From: Hymenobacter sp. BT188
Lineage (GTDB): Bacteria; Bacteroidota; Bacteroidia; Cytophagales; Hymenobacteraceae
Reading direction: 5' to 3'
Length of the DNA stretch: 64,000 bases
NCBI RefSeq assembly: GCF_014333585.1
Contig: NZ_JACSCW010000004.1
Location: 558,001-622,000, forward strand
Position numbers and translations under genes: made by a program. Shown here piece after piece: positions 1-9,427 of this stretch. Position 1 is the first letter of the stretch; each line of letters starts with the position of its first letter. The notes under the pieces are model-generated. The model saw only the letters and a list, made by a program, of their open reading frames with translations, was not told the origin of the DNA and searched no databases.

Positions 1-1
1 C

Positions 2-2398
2 GTAGGCGTGTCGCTCAGCTATGTTATAGCCTTGTGCCTGTTTTCGATGCTGTGGCTGAGTGCTTTGCTGGGCTATGTTGTGCTTACCCTTCAAACCCCT
101 GATGCCGACCCAAACCTAGCGCATACCCTCGATTTTTTGAGCGGCGGCATCGGCTATGAAGTTGCCTCCTGGCTCGATAGCCTTATTGGTTGGGGTACGG
201 TGCTACTACTGGCTTTTCTGTTAATTTCATTCGTTGTCTTCTTCTTTAATGTGACCAGCCTAAGCATGGGAACGGCCGCTGAAGAGGAAGCAGACGCCTC
301 TAGTACCAACGATAGCACCAATGGGTTAGATCTGTATGGCCGCACCGGGCTGGGCGTAAATCATGGCGCAGACCCTACTGCCTCGCTCGATGCTGAAGAA
401 ACGGAAATTGCTCCCCAGATGACGCTTCGCTCTACAAAGTCAGTAGCTAGAAGAGAGGCCGAAGCAGAAATTGCCCCCCCGTTCACCTCAACGATGGATG
501 AGGAGGATGACGAAGAATTTGAAGTGGAAGGCCCGGCACCTACGGGGTCGGTTGCTTCCCCGGCTTTTAGTGTTACGGCTCCGGCGGGCGCAGCCTTGCC
601 ATTATCGGTGGCACCCAGCGTGGCCACGGCGGGCGCGGCAGCATTAGCTGCTTCGGCTGCAAACAGCGGACCTAGCTTCTCGGTCGAAATGCCTGTTGAT
701 GCTGAGGTTGCTCCCGTGACCAGCCGTGTGCCCACGCCGCTTTCCATGGCTGATCTGGCCGACGACACCACTGCACCCACTTCGCCTCCTTTGACCGTAG
801 CTCCGGCTACTCCCGCCGAAACGCCCCCCATGGCCATCACCGTGGCCGATGAGGATGATTTCTTTGCCGAAGGCACAGAGAACTACGATCCCACGCTCGA
901 CCTTTCGCGCTACCAATATCCAACCCTAGAATTGCTCAACGACTATGGTGCCGCCAAAGCCCAGGTGAGCAAAGAGGAGTTGGAGGACAACAAAGACCGT
1001 ATCGTGGAGACGCTGGGTCATTATGGTATTAACATCGCCAGCATCAAAGCCACCATCGGGCCCACGGTTACGCTGTATGAGATTGTGCCTGATGCCGGTG
1101 TGCGTATCTCTAAGATCAAGAGCCTGGAGGATGATATTGCGCTGAGCCTGGCCGCGTTAGGTATCCGCATCATCGCGCCGATTCCCGGTAAAGGCACCAT
1201 CGGTATCGAGGTGCCGAATACCAAAAAGGAAATGGTGAGCATCCGCTCGGTGCTGGGCCACGAGAAGTTTCGCACCAGCGAAATGGACTTGCCCATTGCC
1301 TTTGGTCGCACCATTACCAACGAAGTATTTGTGGCCGATCTGGCCAAAATGCCTCACTTGCTCATGGCCGGTGCTACAGGTCAGGGTAAGTCGGTGGGCC
1401 TGAACGTGATTCTGGCTTCACTGCTTTATAAGCGCCATCCTTCACAGCTGAAGTTTGTGCTCGTCGATCCTAAAAAGGTGGAATTGAGCATCTTCAACAA
1501 AATCGAGCGCCATTTTCTGGCTAAGCTACCCGACACGGAAGAGGCCATCATCACCGATACAAAGAAGGTGGTGAACACGCTTAACTCCCTGTGCATGGAG
1601 ATGGATCGGCGCTACGACCTGTTGAAAGACGCTGGCTGCCGCAACCTGAAGGAGTACAACCGCAAGTTTGTGGAGCGTCGGCTTAGCCCTAAAAAAGGCC
1701 ACCGCTTCATGCCGTTCATTGTGCTTGTTATTGATGAGTTGGCCGACTTGATGATGACAGCAGGAAAGGAAGTGGAAACGCCTATCGCGCGTCTGGCTCA
1801 GTTGGCGCGTGCCATTGGTATTCACCTGATTGTAGCTACACAACGGCCTTCCGTGAACGTTATTACTGGTATCATCAAGGCCAACTTCCCATGCCGTATA
1901 TCCTTTAAAGTGACCTCCAAAATTGACTCCCGCACCATTCTGGATACAGGTGGCGCTGATCAACTGGTTGGACAAGGCGACATGCTATTCTCGGCCGGCT
2001 CCGATTTGATTCGCGTGCAGTGCGCCTTTATTGATACGCCCGAAGTAGATCGCCTTTGCGATTTTGTCGGTGAGCAGCAAGGCTATCCAGAGGCGTATTT
2101 GCTGCCTGAAGTAGCTGGTGCCGAAGGTGATACGGGTGGCAACAGCGAAGACTTTGACCCTGCCTCCCGCGACAGCATGTTTGAGGAAGCCGCCCGCGTA
2201 ATCGTAACGCATCAGCAGGGTAGTACCTCACTGCTCCAACGCCGCCTAAAGCTGGGCTATAACCGGGCCGGACGCTTAATTGACCAACTCGAACACGCCG
2301 GCGTCGTAGGACCCTTTGAAGGCAGCAAGGCCCGGGAGGTATTAATTCCAGACGAGTACAGTTTGGAGCAATTATTGAATAACCTGAACAAAACCTAG
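2..2398 (+). CDS. ftsK: FtsK/SpoIIIE-family DNA translocase (5' end missing)
   Basis: DNA translocase that pumps chromosomal DNA through the closing septum. The reading frame is open to the left window edge, so the N-terminus is cut; a GTG at 8 is not needed as a start. Two hydrophobic stretches near the beginning are the last membrane segments of the usual N-terminal anchor. They are followed by a low-complexity acidic and Pro/Ala-rich linker (residues about 90-300), typical of FtsK. The motor follows: Walker A GATGQGKS near residue 454 (counting from the GTG), Walker B with VLVIDELAD near 571, then the ATQRPSVNVITG segment. The C-terminal winged-helix gamma domain (LLQRRLKLGYNRAGRLID) would read oriented chromosomal motifs and contact XerD. 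Family assignment is firm; the amount missing (probably 50-100 residues) is inference. Confidence 0.96.
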   Translation, partial: VGVSLSYVIALCLFSMLWLSALLGYVVLTLQTPDADPNLAHTLDFLSGGIGYEVASWLDSLIGWGTVLLLAFLLISFVVFFFNVTSLSMGTAAEEEADASSTNDSTNGLDLYGRTGLGVNHGADPTASLDAEETEIAPQMTLRSTKSVARREAEAEIAPPFTSTMDEEDDEEFEVEGPAPTGSVASPAFSVTAPAGAALPLSVAPSVATAGAAALAASAANSGPSFSVEMPVDAEVAPVTSRVPTPLSMADLADDTTAPTSPPLTVAPATPAETPPMAITVADEDDFFAEGTENYDPTLDLSRYQYPTLELLNDYGAAKAQVSKEELEDNKDRIVETLGHYGINIASIKATIGPTVTLYEIVPDAGVRISKIKSLEDDIALSLAALGIRIIAPIPGKGTIGIEVPNTKKEMVSIRSVLGHEKFRTSEMDLPIAFGRTITNEVFVADLAKMPHLLMAGATGQGKSVGLNVILASLLYKRHPSQLKFVLVDPKKVELSIFNKIERHFLAKLPDTEEAIITDTKKVVNTLNSLCMEMDRRYDLLKDAGCRNLKEYNRKFVERRLSPKKGHRFMPFIVLVIDELADLMMTAGKEVETPIARLAQLARAIGIHLIVATQRPSVNVITGIIKANFPCRISFKVTSKIDSRTILDTGGADQLVGQGDMLFSAGSDLIRVQCAFIDTPEVDRLCDFVGEQQGYPEAYLLPEVAGAEGDTGGNSEDFDPASRDSMFEEAARVIVTHQQGSTSLLQRRLKLGYNRAGRLIDQLEHAGVVGPFEGSKAREVLIPDEYSLEQLLNNLNKT

Positions 2399-2523
2399 AA
2401 ATAAGTGCTTAAGGTTGGAAATTGTAGCATAAAAACGGAAGAACTATTACCTCTGTTTTTATGGTTACCAATAGAGTTTCTGGTTCTGAGCCCCCACTTT
2501 GCAACAGCAATTTCTCCTCCCAA

Positions 2524-3168
2524 ATGAAAAAATTTCTCGCTCTGCTGACGTTATCGGTTACACTAGTTGCAGCCGCCCCCGCACAGCAGGACCCCAAAGC
2601 TGGTAAAATTCTCGACCAGATGAGTGCCAAGTATCAGGCAATGAAAGCATTTAAAGCCACTTTCACCCAAACCCTCGAAAACGATGCGGCCAAGGTGAAG
2701 GAGAACATGACCGGCGATATTACGGTGAGTGGCCAAAAGTTTCGGCTGAAGTTGAGCGGTCAGGAGATCATCAACAACGGCCAGACCATGTGGACTTACA
2801 TGAAGGACGAGAACGAGGTGAACATCTCCGACTATGAGCCTGAAGAGGGGGAGATTTCGCCGGCTCAGATTTATACGTTGTATAAAAAAGGCTACAAGTA
2901 CTCATATGTGCAGGAAGCCAAAGAAGCTGGTGAGGCTGTCGATATCATTGAATTGGCCCCCGAGGATCGAAATAATCAGGTCTTCAAAGTGCGTTTGTCT
3001 GTGAGCAAGGCGGATAAGTCGTTGAAAAGCTGGAAGATGTTCAAAAAGAATGGCAGTCGGACTACCGTTACTATTCGCAAATTTCAGCCTAATCCGCCGG
3101 TAGATGCTACTACTTTCAACTTCGATAAGACCAAGTATAAAGGCGTAAAGGTGATTGACCTGCGTTAA
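2524..3168 (+). CDS. LolA-like outer-membrane lipoprotein carrier protein
   Basis: Periplasmic protein of the LolA/LolB-like fold, predicted to carry lipoproteins or other acyl cargo to the outer membrane. I chose the ATG at 2524 because MKKFLALLTLSVTLVAAAPAQ is a clear Sec signal peptide; an in-frame upstream start at 2461 would put 21 hydrophilic residues in front of it. The mature protein is about 195 residues, the usual size, with the family pattern of an N-terminal helix (ILDQMSAKYQAMKAFKATFTQ) followed by beta strands around the GQTMWTY segment. It lies about 125 bases after ftsK, an arrangement common in Bacteroidetes, and is closed by a strong hairpin terminator. I leave the symbol empty because Bacteroidetes LolA homologues are divergent and cargo is not proven. 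Confidence 0.85.
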   Translation: MKKFLALLTLSVTLVAAAPAQQDPKAGKILDQMSAKYQAMKAFKATFTQTLENDAAKVKENMTGDITVSGQKFRLKLSGQEIINNGQTMWTYMKDENEVNISDYEPEEGEISPAQIYTLYKKGYKYSYVQEAKEAGEAVDIIELAPEDRNNQVFKVRLSVSKADKSLKSWKMFKKNGSRTTVTIRKFQPNPPVDATTFNFDKTKYKGVKVIDLR

Positions 3169-3186
3169 TCCGTCGCTATTAAATTT

Positions 3187-3227
3187 CGGCCCGCTTTCAC
3201 TTCTAGTGGAGGCGGGCCGTTTTTTTG
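3187..3227 (+). terminator. Rho-independent terminator after the LolA-like gene
   Basis: GC-rich arms CGGCCCGC (3187-3194) and GCGGGCCG (3212-3219) pair perfectly across a 17-base loop and are followed by a run of seven T. It lies 19 bases after the stop of the LolA-like gene. It does not use the GCCCCCC motif seen in many other terminators here. Confidence 0.85.
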
Positions 3228-3348
3228 GTGAATAGTCTCAAATAAGTGCTTGGTTTTTGTATGCGGCCTTTGCCCGAATAAAGAGTTAATAATTGCCTTT
3301 ATTCTCAGCATCACTACCACTTACTTATATTGGATCACCTTATCACTT

Positions 3349-4653
3349 ATGAAAGAAGAGCTACTGCACTATGTCTGGCAGCACCAGTATTTTGATAAAA
3401 CAGATTTGCTGACGGACCAGGGCGAAAAGCTGATTGTTTTGCGCCCCGGCCACCACAATACGGATGCTGGTCCGGACTTTCTGAATGCTCGTCTTCAGAT
3501 TGGTGAGGTAGAGTGGAACGGGGCGGTGGAAATTCATTTGCGCGCCTCCGACTGGCAGCGTCACCAGCACCAGACAGACCCGAAATACGACCAAGTAGTA
3601 CTGCATGTGGTGTATGCCGCCGACCAGCCCGTGCAGCGCACCAATGGATCCGACATTCCTTCGCTGACCTTAGCGCCGCGCTTAATGCCTGCACTACTGA
3701 CCACTTATGCCGCGCTGGGGGGTAATTTGGATGCCGTATCGGTGCCGTGTGCGCCGTTTCTCCCACTGGTGCCGAGCATTACGCGCACCATGATGCTCGG
3801 GCGTGCGTTACTGGAAAGAGTAGAGCAAAAAGCTGATCTGATAGAAGTTCAGAATAAACACTTAGGCGGCGACTGGGGAGCCACGGCTTATCATGTGCTG
3901 GCCGCCGCTTTTGGGTTTAAGAAAAATAGTGAGCCGCTAGCTCGTTTGGCTAAAGCCGTGCCGCTAAGCATTCTGCGGCGGCACCGCCACGATTCGCTTC
4001 AGACGGAAGCGTTACTTTTTGGGCAGGCTGGACTTTTGCCCACTGCCTCCGATTTGCCCCCCAATGATGCTTACCTGGTCGAATTGTGCCGGGAGTATGA
4101 GTTTCTGCGTCATAAATATGAGATGGCTTCTCTGGCTTTGCCTGCCCATGCCTGGAACTTCCTGCGCCTGCGGCCCGCCAACTTTCCGACGGTACGTATT
4201 GCTCAGCTAGCGGCTTTGCTTCATGCCCGTCCGGCCCTGTTTGATGCGTTGCTCACGGCCGTTAGCATAGCGGCGCTGGAGCAGTTTTTTCGGGTGGCGG
4301 TATCTCCTTATTGGCAGGCGCATTACCGGCCGGGCAGCCCCGGCAAAGTAGCTGCTCTGGGCCGAAGTAGCATTCATCTATTGATAATCAACGTTGTGGT
4401 GCCTCTGCGTGTAGCCTATGCCCGCCACGTAGGCCAGCCCGAGTTGGTGGAGCAAGCTATAGCCTTGCTGGAGCAGTTGCCCGCTGAGCATAATCATCTT
4501 ACGGCCCCTTACGAAGCTCTGCACTTTGAGCACCGCACCGCCGCCGACTCGCAAGGACTGCTGGCTATGCATCGTGGTTATTGCCAGCCCCGACGCTGCC
4601 TGAAGTGCGCCATTGGTAGCCGAATTCTGCAGCATAATTTGCCACCCAAGTGA
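3349..4653 (+). CDS. DUF2851 family protein
   Basis: Protein of unknown function, widespread in Bacteroidetes. The ATG at 3349 begins with the family's conserved KEELLHYVW; an upstream in-frame start at 3250 would add 33 residues with no homologous look. The conserved N-terminal core is visible: LRPGHHNTDAGPDFLNAR (about residues 30-47), NGAVEIHLRASDW and DPKYDQVVLHVVY. This spacing of His, Asp and Glu resembles a nuclease-like core, but that is only inference. The C-terminal end has a Cys-containing tail (YCQPRRCLKC). The 434-residue length is normal. The stop overlaps the start of the next gene by four bases (GTGA), so the two are translationally coupled. Confidence 0.85.
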   Translation: MKEELLHYVWQHQYFDKTDLLTDQGEKLIVLRPGHHNTDAGPDFLNARLQIGEVEWNGAVEIHLRASDWQRHQHQTDPKYDQVVLHVVYAADQPVQRTNGSDIPSLTLAPRLMPALLTTYAALGGNLDAVSVPCAPFLPLVPSITRTMMLGRALLERVEQKADLIEVQNKHLGGDWGATAYHVLAAAFGFKKNSEPLARLAKAVPLSILRRHRHDSLQTEALLFGQAGLLPTASDLPPNDAYLVELCREYEFLRHKYEMASLALPAHAWNFLRLRPANFPTVRIAQLAALLHARPALFDALLTAVSIAALEQFFRVAVSPYWQAHYRPGSPGKVAALGRSSIHLLIINVVVPLRVAYARHVGQPELVEQAIALLEQLPAEHNHLTAPYEALHFEHRTAADSQGLLAMHRGYCQPRRCLKCAIGSRILQHNLPPK

Positions 4654-5921
4654 AGATTATTGTCGCTATAGGGCTGAATATACTTTTGCTAGTAGCGCTG
4701 GTATACTGGCTGCGGCGGCAAGCTCGTGCTTCTGCGTTGCGCAAGGTGCTGCTACCTGCCTTAGGGCTCAGGCTCTTGGCGGGCTCCGCTGCCTGCGTTA
4801 TGCTCACCAGCGACGCTGCATATTTTCAGTTCTGGGGCAAGCTGCTCAACGCTCAGCTATGGGATAACCCCAGCGCTTGGCTACAGACGCTGTTGGGAGA
4901 AGAATTTCATGGCTATGGGGGAAAACTCATATTTCACGGCTTCTCAAATACCTTCTTTCTCATCAAGCTACTATCGGTATTGAATTTAGGGTCGTTGGGG
5001 AATACGCTGGTGAATGGGGCTTATCTGAGCCTGTTTAGTTTTGTCGGTAGCTGGCAGCTGGTGCGGGCAGTAGAAGGGGCATTACCACGAGTACCCGTAG
5101 GGGCGGCGGCAGTGGCATGGCTGGCGTGGCCGTCCGTCGTTTATTGGTCGTCGGGCATTACGAAAGAGAGCTTATTGATAGGGAGCGGAGCTTGGCTCAC
5201 TGCTTTGGTTATCGGCTGGGTGTATGGCGGCCAACCTGTTCGACTAGTGGGAATAGTTGGCGCTTTGCTGCTGGCGTGGTTGCACTTTAAAATGCGTTTT
5301 TTCTTTGCTGGTCTGCTGTTGGGTGGGTTAGCTAGTCTTATAGTAGTGCATCTGCTACAACAGTTCTTTAGCCGTGCCCGGCATTGGCTTGTGCAGCTGG
5401 CCATTATCTTGGTAGTGCTGGTAGGAGGGATGCGGGTAGCTGCTGAGGTAATTCCCGTTCTTCGCGTGAATAAGTTTACTAATCAGCTAAGCAACAATTA
5501 TCACCAACTACTGAGGGCTTCCCGAACCCGCCCACACATTGAATACGCCGACTTAAAGCCTACTTTGGAAAGCATGCTTCGCTATGCGCCAAAGGCTGTT
5601 GTAAGCACTATTACTCGCCCTTGGCTGGGGGAAGATAAACAGCTCCTGTACATAGTTGCCGGGCTCGAAAACTTGGCTTTGTTGCTACTAATTGGCGTGG
5701 CCTTCGTAGCGCTGGCTCGACATCGGCCCGGCTACCTGCCATTCGCATTGGTAGTTATTTTGGTGCTGTACTGCTTGGCTTTAGCTGCCTTGTTAGGCCT
5801 TAGCACTCCTAACCTGGGCACCCTGAACCGCTACCGGGCGGTTTTGCTGCCGTACTTAGTATTTCTGCTGCTTCAAAATGAATATGCGGTCCGTTGGCTG
5901 CCGCAGTTCAGGGATAAGTAA
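4650..5921 (+). CDS. Polytopic membrane protein of unknown function
   Basis: Membrane protein of 423 residues with about nine to ten hydrophobic segments spread over its length. It begins at a GTG that overlaps the DUF2851 stop, so it is probably co-translated with it. A conserved-looking hydrophilic motif, WSSGITKESLL, sits near residue 167, and a longer hydrophilic loop (about residues 265-320, rich in Asn, Arg and His) lies between transmembrane segments. The overall look recalls undecaprenyl-sugar or GT-C-type integral membrane enzymes, but I see no decisive catalytic motif and do not assign a function. The downstream gene encodes a sugar-type acyltransferase, which would fit an envelope polysaccharide role; this is weak context. 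Confidence 0.7.
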   Translation: MKIIVAIGLNILLLVALVYWLRRQARASALRKVLLPALGLRLLAGSAACVMLTSDAAYFQFWGKLLNAQLWDNPSAWLQTLLGEEFHGYGGKLIFHGFSNTFFLIKLLSVLNLGSLGNTLVNGAYLSLFSFVGSWQLVRAVEGALPRVPVGAAAVAWLAWPSVVYWSSGITKESLLIGSGAWLTALVIGWVYGGQPVRLVGIVGALLLAWLHFKMRFFFAGLLLGGLASLIVVHLLQQFFSRARHWLVQLAIILVVLVGGMRVAAEVIPVLRVNKFTNQLSNNYHQLLRASRTRPHIEYADLKPTLESMLRYAPKAVVSTITRPWLGEDKQLLYIVAGLENLALLLLIGVAFVALARHRPGYLPFALVVILVLYCLALAALLGLSTPNLGTLNRYRAVLLPYLVFLLLQNEYAVRWLPQFRDK

Positions 5922-5962
5922 GGCTAAGTAGTGAGCGTATGGCCACTGACTATTGCGCAATA

Positions 5963-5994
5963 CTTGGCCCCGCTCGCAGTAGGGTGTATCTTTG
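5963..5994 (+). promoter_or_regulatory. Bacteroidetes-type promoter before the acyltransferase gene
   Basis: A perfect -7 box TATCTTTG (TAnnTTTG consensus) lies at 5987-5994, with a weaker TTGG at 5963-5966 in the -33 position about 20 bases upstream. It is 42 bases before the ATG at 6037, and a GGGGGGC motif (6017-6023) lies in the resulting leader. Confidence 0.6.
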
Positions 5995-6036
5995 TGGTTT
6001 AGAAAAAATCGCCCCTGGGGGGCATTTTCGCTTCAC

Positions 6037-6669
6037 ATGGAAAATCCAGTTATTATTTTGGGTGCTCAAAGCTTGGGCGCAACGGCACTTGATGCCTTTC
6101 AAAGCAACGATGTTGTGGTGTATTGTCTGCTCGACGACGATGCTAAACTGCAGAACACCGAGCTAAACAATGTACCCGTAATGGGCAACACCGATGACCG
6201 CGAACTGCTCAAGCTTCTGGGCAAAAAGTGCGAAGTGTTCGTGGCCACCGAGGATACGGCCAGCCGCCGCAGCCTCACTAATATGCTCCGCGATGAGTAC
6301 GAGGTGGTGCCAGTGAACGCCATTCATGCTCGCGCTAGCGTTTCGGAACAGGCGTGGCTGGGGCACGGCAACCTTGTTGGGGCTGGAGCCGTCGTATCGA
6401 GCAATAGCAAAATGGGTAACAGCTGCCTTATAGGAGCCAACGCTGTAATTGATGTGCAGGTAGAACTAGCCGACTTTGTGCAGATAGGAGCGGGTGCCAT
6501 CGTTAATGCAGGTGCCGTGCTGGCCGAGCAGGCGTTTATCGGCCCGGGCGCTATCATCGTAGGAGGCGTAAAAATCGGGGCAAAAGCCCGGGTGGGTGCT
6601 GGTTCGGTTGTAGTGGCTGATGTGGCAGCAAACCAGACGGTATTCGGGAACCCCGCCACGAAAGTTTAG
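6037..6669 (+). CDS. NeuD/PglD-like sugar O-acyltransferase
   Basis: Predicted acetyl-CoA-dependent acyltransferase acting on a nucleotide- or lipid-linked sugar. The first ~75 residues form a small Rossmann-like substrate-binding domain (VIILGAQSLGATALDAF, then VYCLLDDD). The second half is a left-handed beta-helix of hexapeptide repeats: HGNLVGAGAVV, GNSCLIGANAVI, FVQIGAGAIV, QAFIGPGAIIVGG, KARVGAGSVV, closing with the family's FGNPA. Length (210) is normal for the NeuD/PglD group. The ATG at 6037 was chosen because it directly precedes the first beta strand and lies at a sensible distance from the promoter; the frame extends 15 codons further upstream. No glycan cluster surrounds it, so the acceptor is unknown. 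The catalytic His usual in PglD was not located with certainty. Confidence 0.85.
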   Translation: MENPVIILGAQSLGATALDAFQSNDVVVYCLLDDDAKLQNTELNNVPVMGNTDDRELLKLLGKKCEVFVATEDTASRRSLTNMLRDEYEVVPVNAIHARASVSEQAWLGHGNLVGAGAVVSSNSKMGNSCLIGANAVIDVQVELADFVQIGAGAIVNAGAVLAEQAFIGPGAIIVGGVKIGAKARVGAGSVVVADVAANQTVFGNPATKV

Positions 6670-6781
6670 GCACTGGCTTCTGGGTGCTGGACAGACATGC
6701 ATTTTGTCACACAAAAAAGCCCCCCGGAACCCTTCGTACTTGATTTAGCATTCACTCGTAGCACAAAACACCATTTCAGAG

Positions 6782-7735
6782 ATGGATTATCGCGTTCTGC
6801 TTTACTACTGCTATTCACCGATTGAAAATCCGGAGGCGTATCGTGAGGAGCATCATCGGCTGTGTCTGCGTTTGAAGCTGTTAGGTCGCATTATTGTGGC
6901 GGCTGAAGGTCTCAATGGTACGGTGTCGGGGCTAGCGGCTGACTGTGAGGAGTATATGCAGATTGTAAAAGCCGATCCGCGCTTTTCAGCCTTGGAATTT
7001 AAAGTTGACGAAGCGCCTGCGCATACCTTTCAGAAGCTGCATGTTCGCGTGAAGCCTGAAATCGTGCACAGCAGTTTGCGTCACGTGCGGCCCCATGTGC
7101 GCACTGGGCAACACCTTTCACCGCAAGAGTTTAAGGAACTCAAAGACCGCGACGATGTGGTAGTGGTGGATGTGCGTTCCGACTACGAGTACAATGTAGG
7201 TCGTTTCAAAAACGCCGTCACCCTAGACATGGAAAACTTCCGCGACTTCCCCGAACGGGTGGAGCGGCTAAAGGAGTTTAAGGACAAGAAAATTCTGACT
7301 TATTGTACTGGTGGCGTCAAATGCGAAAAAGCCAGCGCTTACCTATTGGAGCAGGGTTTCGAGAACGTGTACCAACTTCACGGCGGCATTATTAAGTACG
7401 GAATTGAAGAGGGTGGCGAAGATTTTGAGGGCAAATGCTACGTCTTCGACAACCGCGTAGCGGTGGATGTAAACAGCGTCAATCCCACAATTATCTCTTA
7501 TTGCCACCATTGCCATGCGCCTTCCGATAGGCTCGTAAACTGCGCCAATCCGCACTGCAACGCTCATTTGGCACTCTGCGAAAACTGTGGCCAAGAACTC
7601 GAAGGCGCTTGCTCAACCACTTGCCAAGCCCACCCCGATAAGCGGGCGTATGATGGCACGGGCACATATCCGAAGCTGAGCAACAACTATCGCCCCGAGC
7701 AAGGCTTAGTTTCCTACCGCGCTCCATCATATTAA
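6782..7735 (+). CDS. trhO: tRNA uridine(34) hydroxylase TrhO (YceA family, rhodanese domain)
   Basis: Oxygen-dependent enzyme that hydroxylates uridine 34 of certain tRNAs, the first step toward 5-(carboxy)methoxyuridine. The protein has the three expected parts: an N-terminal UPF0176 domain (residues 1-95, with VAAEGLNGTVSG), a rhodanese domain (about 110-215) with CTGGVKCEKA carrying the key Cys175 and Cys181, and a Cys-rich C-terminal segment (about 240-285: CHHCH, CANPHC, CENC, CSTTC) that looks like a zinc-binding module. The start MDYRVLLYYCY matches the family. Length (317) is normal. A single half-terminator-like GCCCCCC copy lies just upstream (6719-6725), and the gene is closed by a perfect 24-bp hairpin shared with the convergent gdh gene. 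Confidence 0.93.
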   Translation: MDYRVLLYYCYSPIENPEAYREEHHRLCLRLKLLGRIIVAAEGLNGTVSGLAADCEEYMQIVKADPRFSALEFKVDEAPAHTFQKLHVRVKPEIVHSSLRHVRPHVRTGQHLSPQEFKELKDRDDVVVVDVRSDYEYNVGRFKNAVTLDMENFRDFPERVERLKEFKDKKILTYCTGGVKCEKASAYLLEQGFENVYQLHGGIIKYGIEEGGEDFEGKCYVFDNRVAVDVNSVNPTIISYCHHCHAPSDRLVNCANPHCNAHLALCENCGQELEGACSTTCQAHPDKRAYDGTGTYPKLSNNYRPEQGLVSYRAPSY

Positions 7736-7766
7736 GAGGCGCCGATAGGCATTTCTACTTAAAGCA

Positions 7767-7820
7767 AATCAAAAACACAAAAGGCAGCACTATACGGTGC
7801 TGCCTTTTGTGTTTTTGATT
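7767..7820. terminator. Bidirectional terminator with a perfect 24-bp stem
   Basis: Arms 7767-7790 and 7797-7820 are perfect inverted copies of 24 bases around a six-base loop (TATACG). The core GGCAGCAC/GTGCTGCC is flanked by A-rich DNA on one side and T-rich DNA on the other, so it can terminate both trhO (+) and the convergent glutamate dehydrogenase gene (-). Confidence 0.9.
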
Positions 7821-7840
7821 CTTTCGAAAATCATCTGGGC

Positions 7841-9265
7841 TTATGGGAAAATACCCAATGACTGATAGCTGACGCCTACTTTCTCAATGGCGCTGTAGAA
7901 GGCGGCAGTGCGCAGATCTTCGATGCCCTTTATCTGGTGCATTACCTCTCTGATTTCATGGTAAGCCACAATCATGGTGTCTTCTAGGCCCGAGCGTACG
8001 AGACTGGTTTCGTCGGCGCCTTGAATGATTAGCTCGCGTTCCTGGGCGCTGATGCTCTTGCCTGTGGTTTGTTCGATGGTGGTTACTAGGCGGCGGAGCG
8101 AAGCTTCTTCTGCCCGTTTGCCCATGCGACCAAAGCGCACATTCGAGAGATTCTTTAGCCACTCAAAGTAAGAAACCGTAACGCCCCCCGCATTTAGATA
8201 AAGGTCGGGGAGGATAACAACGCCGCGTTCGATCAGAATCTTCTCGGCATCCTTGGTAGTAGGGCCGTTGGCACCTTCCGCAATTATCTTGGCTTTAATG
8301 CGAGCGGCATTACCAGCGTGAATCTGGTTTTCCAGCGCGGCGGGCAACAATACATCACACTCATACTCCAAGAGTTGGCTGGCTTCCGCTACGTTTTGCG
8401 CGCCGGGATAATTAAGGATGGAGCCACTTTCATTGCGGTGCTTAAACACGGCAGCTACATCGAGACCATCAGCGTTAAAAATGCCCCCCTCGCGCTCTGC
8501 AATCCCCGTGATGATAGCGCCTTCCAACTCGCAGAAGTGAGCCGCGTGGTAGCCTACATTGCCTAATCCTTGTACGATGATTCGTTTGCCGGCCATGCCA
8601 CTCGTCATCCCGAGTTTTTTCAGGAGCTCGCCGTCGGCTAGGAGTTCGCGCAAGCCGAAAAAGACGCCCAGACCTGTGGCTTCGGTCCGGCCGCGGATAC
8701 CGCCTTGGCCCACCGGCTTGCCAGTTACGCAGCCCAGCGCATTGGTGTCGCCGAATTTGAACGCTAGGTATGTGTCGGCAATCCAGGCCATTTCGCGGCT
8801 ACCCGTGCCGTAATCGGGGGCGGGCACGTCCATGCCCGGACCGATAAGATTTTTCTTAATCAGCTCGCTAGCATAGCGGCGCGTTACTCGCTCCAGCGTC
8901 TCCACGGAGCTAGTTCGCGGGTTGATTTTGACGCCGCCTTTAGCCCCACCAAAAGGAACATCGACGAGGGCACATTTGAAGGTCATAAGTGTAGCTAGTG
9001 CCATCACTTCTTCCTCATCTACATACACGCTGTAGCGAATACCGCCTTTACTGGGTAGTTTATGGTGGCTGTGCTGCACCCGTATTCCCTCAAAAACCTG
9101 CACATGCCCATCAACTTCCACCGGAAAATTAACCTTGTAAATGCTGTTGCAAGCCTTGATCTGGGAGAGAATGCCAGGATCAAGTTTTGAAAACTGCGCG
9201 GCCTGATCATAGAACTGCAGCACACTATTATAAAAGTCTTTTCCCTGAATCTGGGTGTTGCTCAT
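7841..9265 (-). CDS. gdhA: Glu/Leu/Phe/Val dehydrogenase, probably glutamate dehydrogenase
   Basis: NAD(P)-dependent oxidative deamination of glutamate (or reductive amination of 2-oxoglutarate) in the cytoplasm. N-terminal substrate domain: PSKGGIRYS (Lys73), MTFKCALVDVPFGGAKGG with Lys97 and Lys109, and PAPDYGTGSREM with the catalytic-region Asp151. C-terminal Rossmann domain with VQGLGNVG near residue 230 and the conserved EGANGPTT and PDLYLNAGGV segments. The 474-residue length is typical of the bacterial GluDH family. The start MSNTQIQGKDFY gives a normal N-terminus. Family members include leucine and phenylalanine dehydrogenases, but the size and motifs fit GDH best. Two GCCCCCC motif copies (8183, 8483) lie inside the gene, encoding N-A-G-G-V and E-G-G-I-F in the same frame. 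Confidence 0.9.
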   Translation of the reverse strand: MSNTQIQGKDFYNSVLQFYDQAAQFSKLDPGILSQIKACNSIYKVNFPVEVDGHVQVFEGIRVQHSHHKLPSKGGIRYSVYVDEEEVMALATLMTFKCALVDVPFGGAKGGVKINPRTSSVETLERVTRRYASELIKKNLIGPGMDVPAPDYGTGSREMAWIADTYLAFKFGDTNALGCVTGKPVGQGGIRGRTEATGLGVFFGLRELLADGELLKKLGMTSGMAGKRIIVQGLGNVGYHAAHFCELEGAIITGIAEREGGIFNADGLDVAAVFKHRNESGSILNYPGAQNVAEASQLLEYECDVLLPAALENQIHAGNAARIKAKIIAEGANGPTTKDAEKILIERGVVILPDLYLNAGGVTVSYFEWLKNLSNVRFGRMGKRAEEASLRRLVTTIEQTTGKSISAQERELIIQGADETSLVRSGLEDTMIVAYHEIREVMHQIKGIEDLRTAAFYSAIEKVGVSYQSLGIFP

Positions 9266-9427
9266 GGGATAGGGCGTTGGTGAATGTATCTTAATTCCAA
9301 CGAGTGAAGTTCGAAATCAGTTGTATCTCGACGGGGAGAGTAGAAGCCCGCAAACTATGCCTGAGCCGCTGCGTAACAGGTTATAACTAATTTGCCGCCT
9401 TCGCGCCACTTTCTAATCCCACTTCCT

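Noticed and set aside
361..876. Long minus-strand open frame opposite the ftsK linker
   Set aside because: It is the antisense shadow of low-complexity Ala/Pro-rich coding DNA and has no protein family features.
3717..3722. Additional G6 run (GGGGGGT) as a motif copy
   Set aside because: It is followed by T instead of C and was not counted; the same holds for 59166-59171 and for C-runs without a preceding G such as 46039 and 47640.
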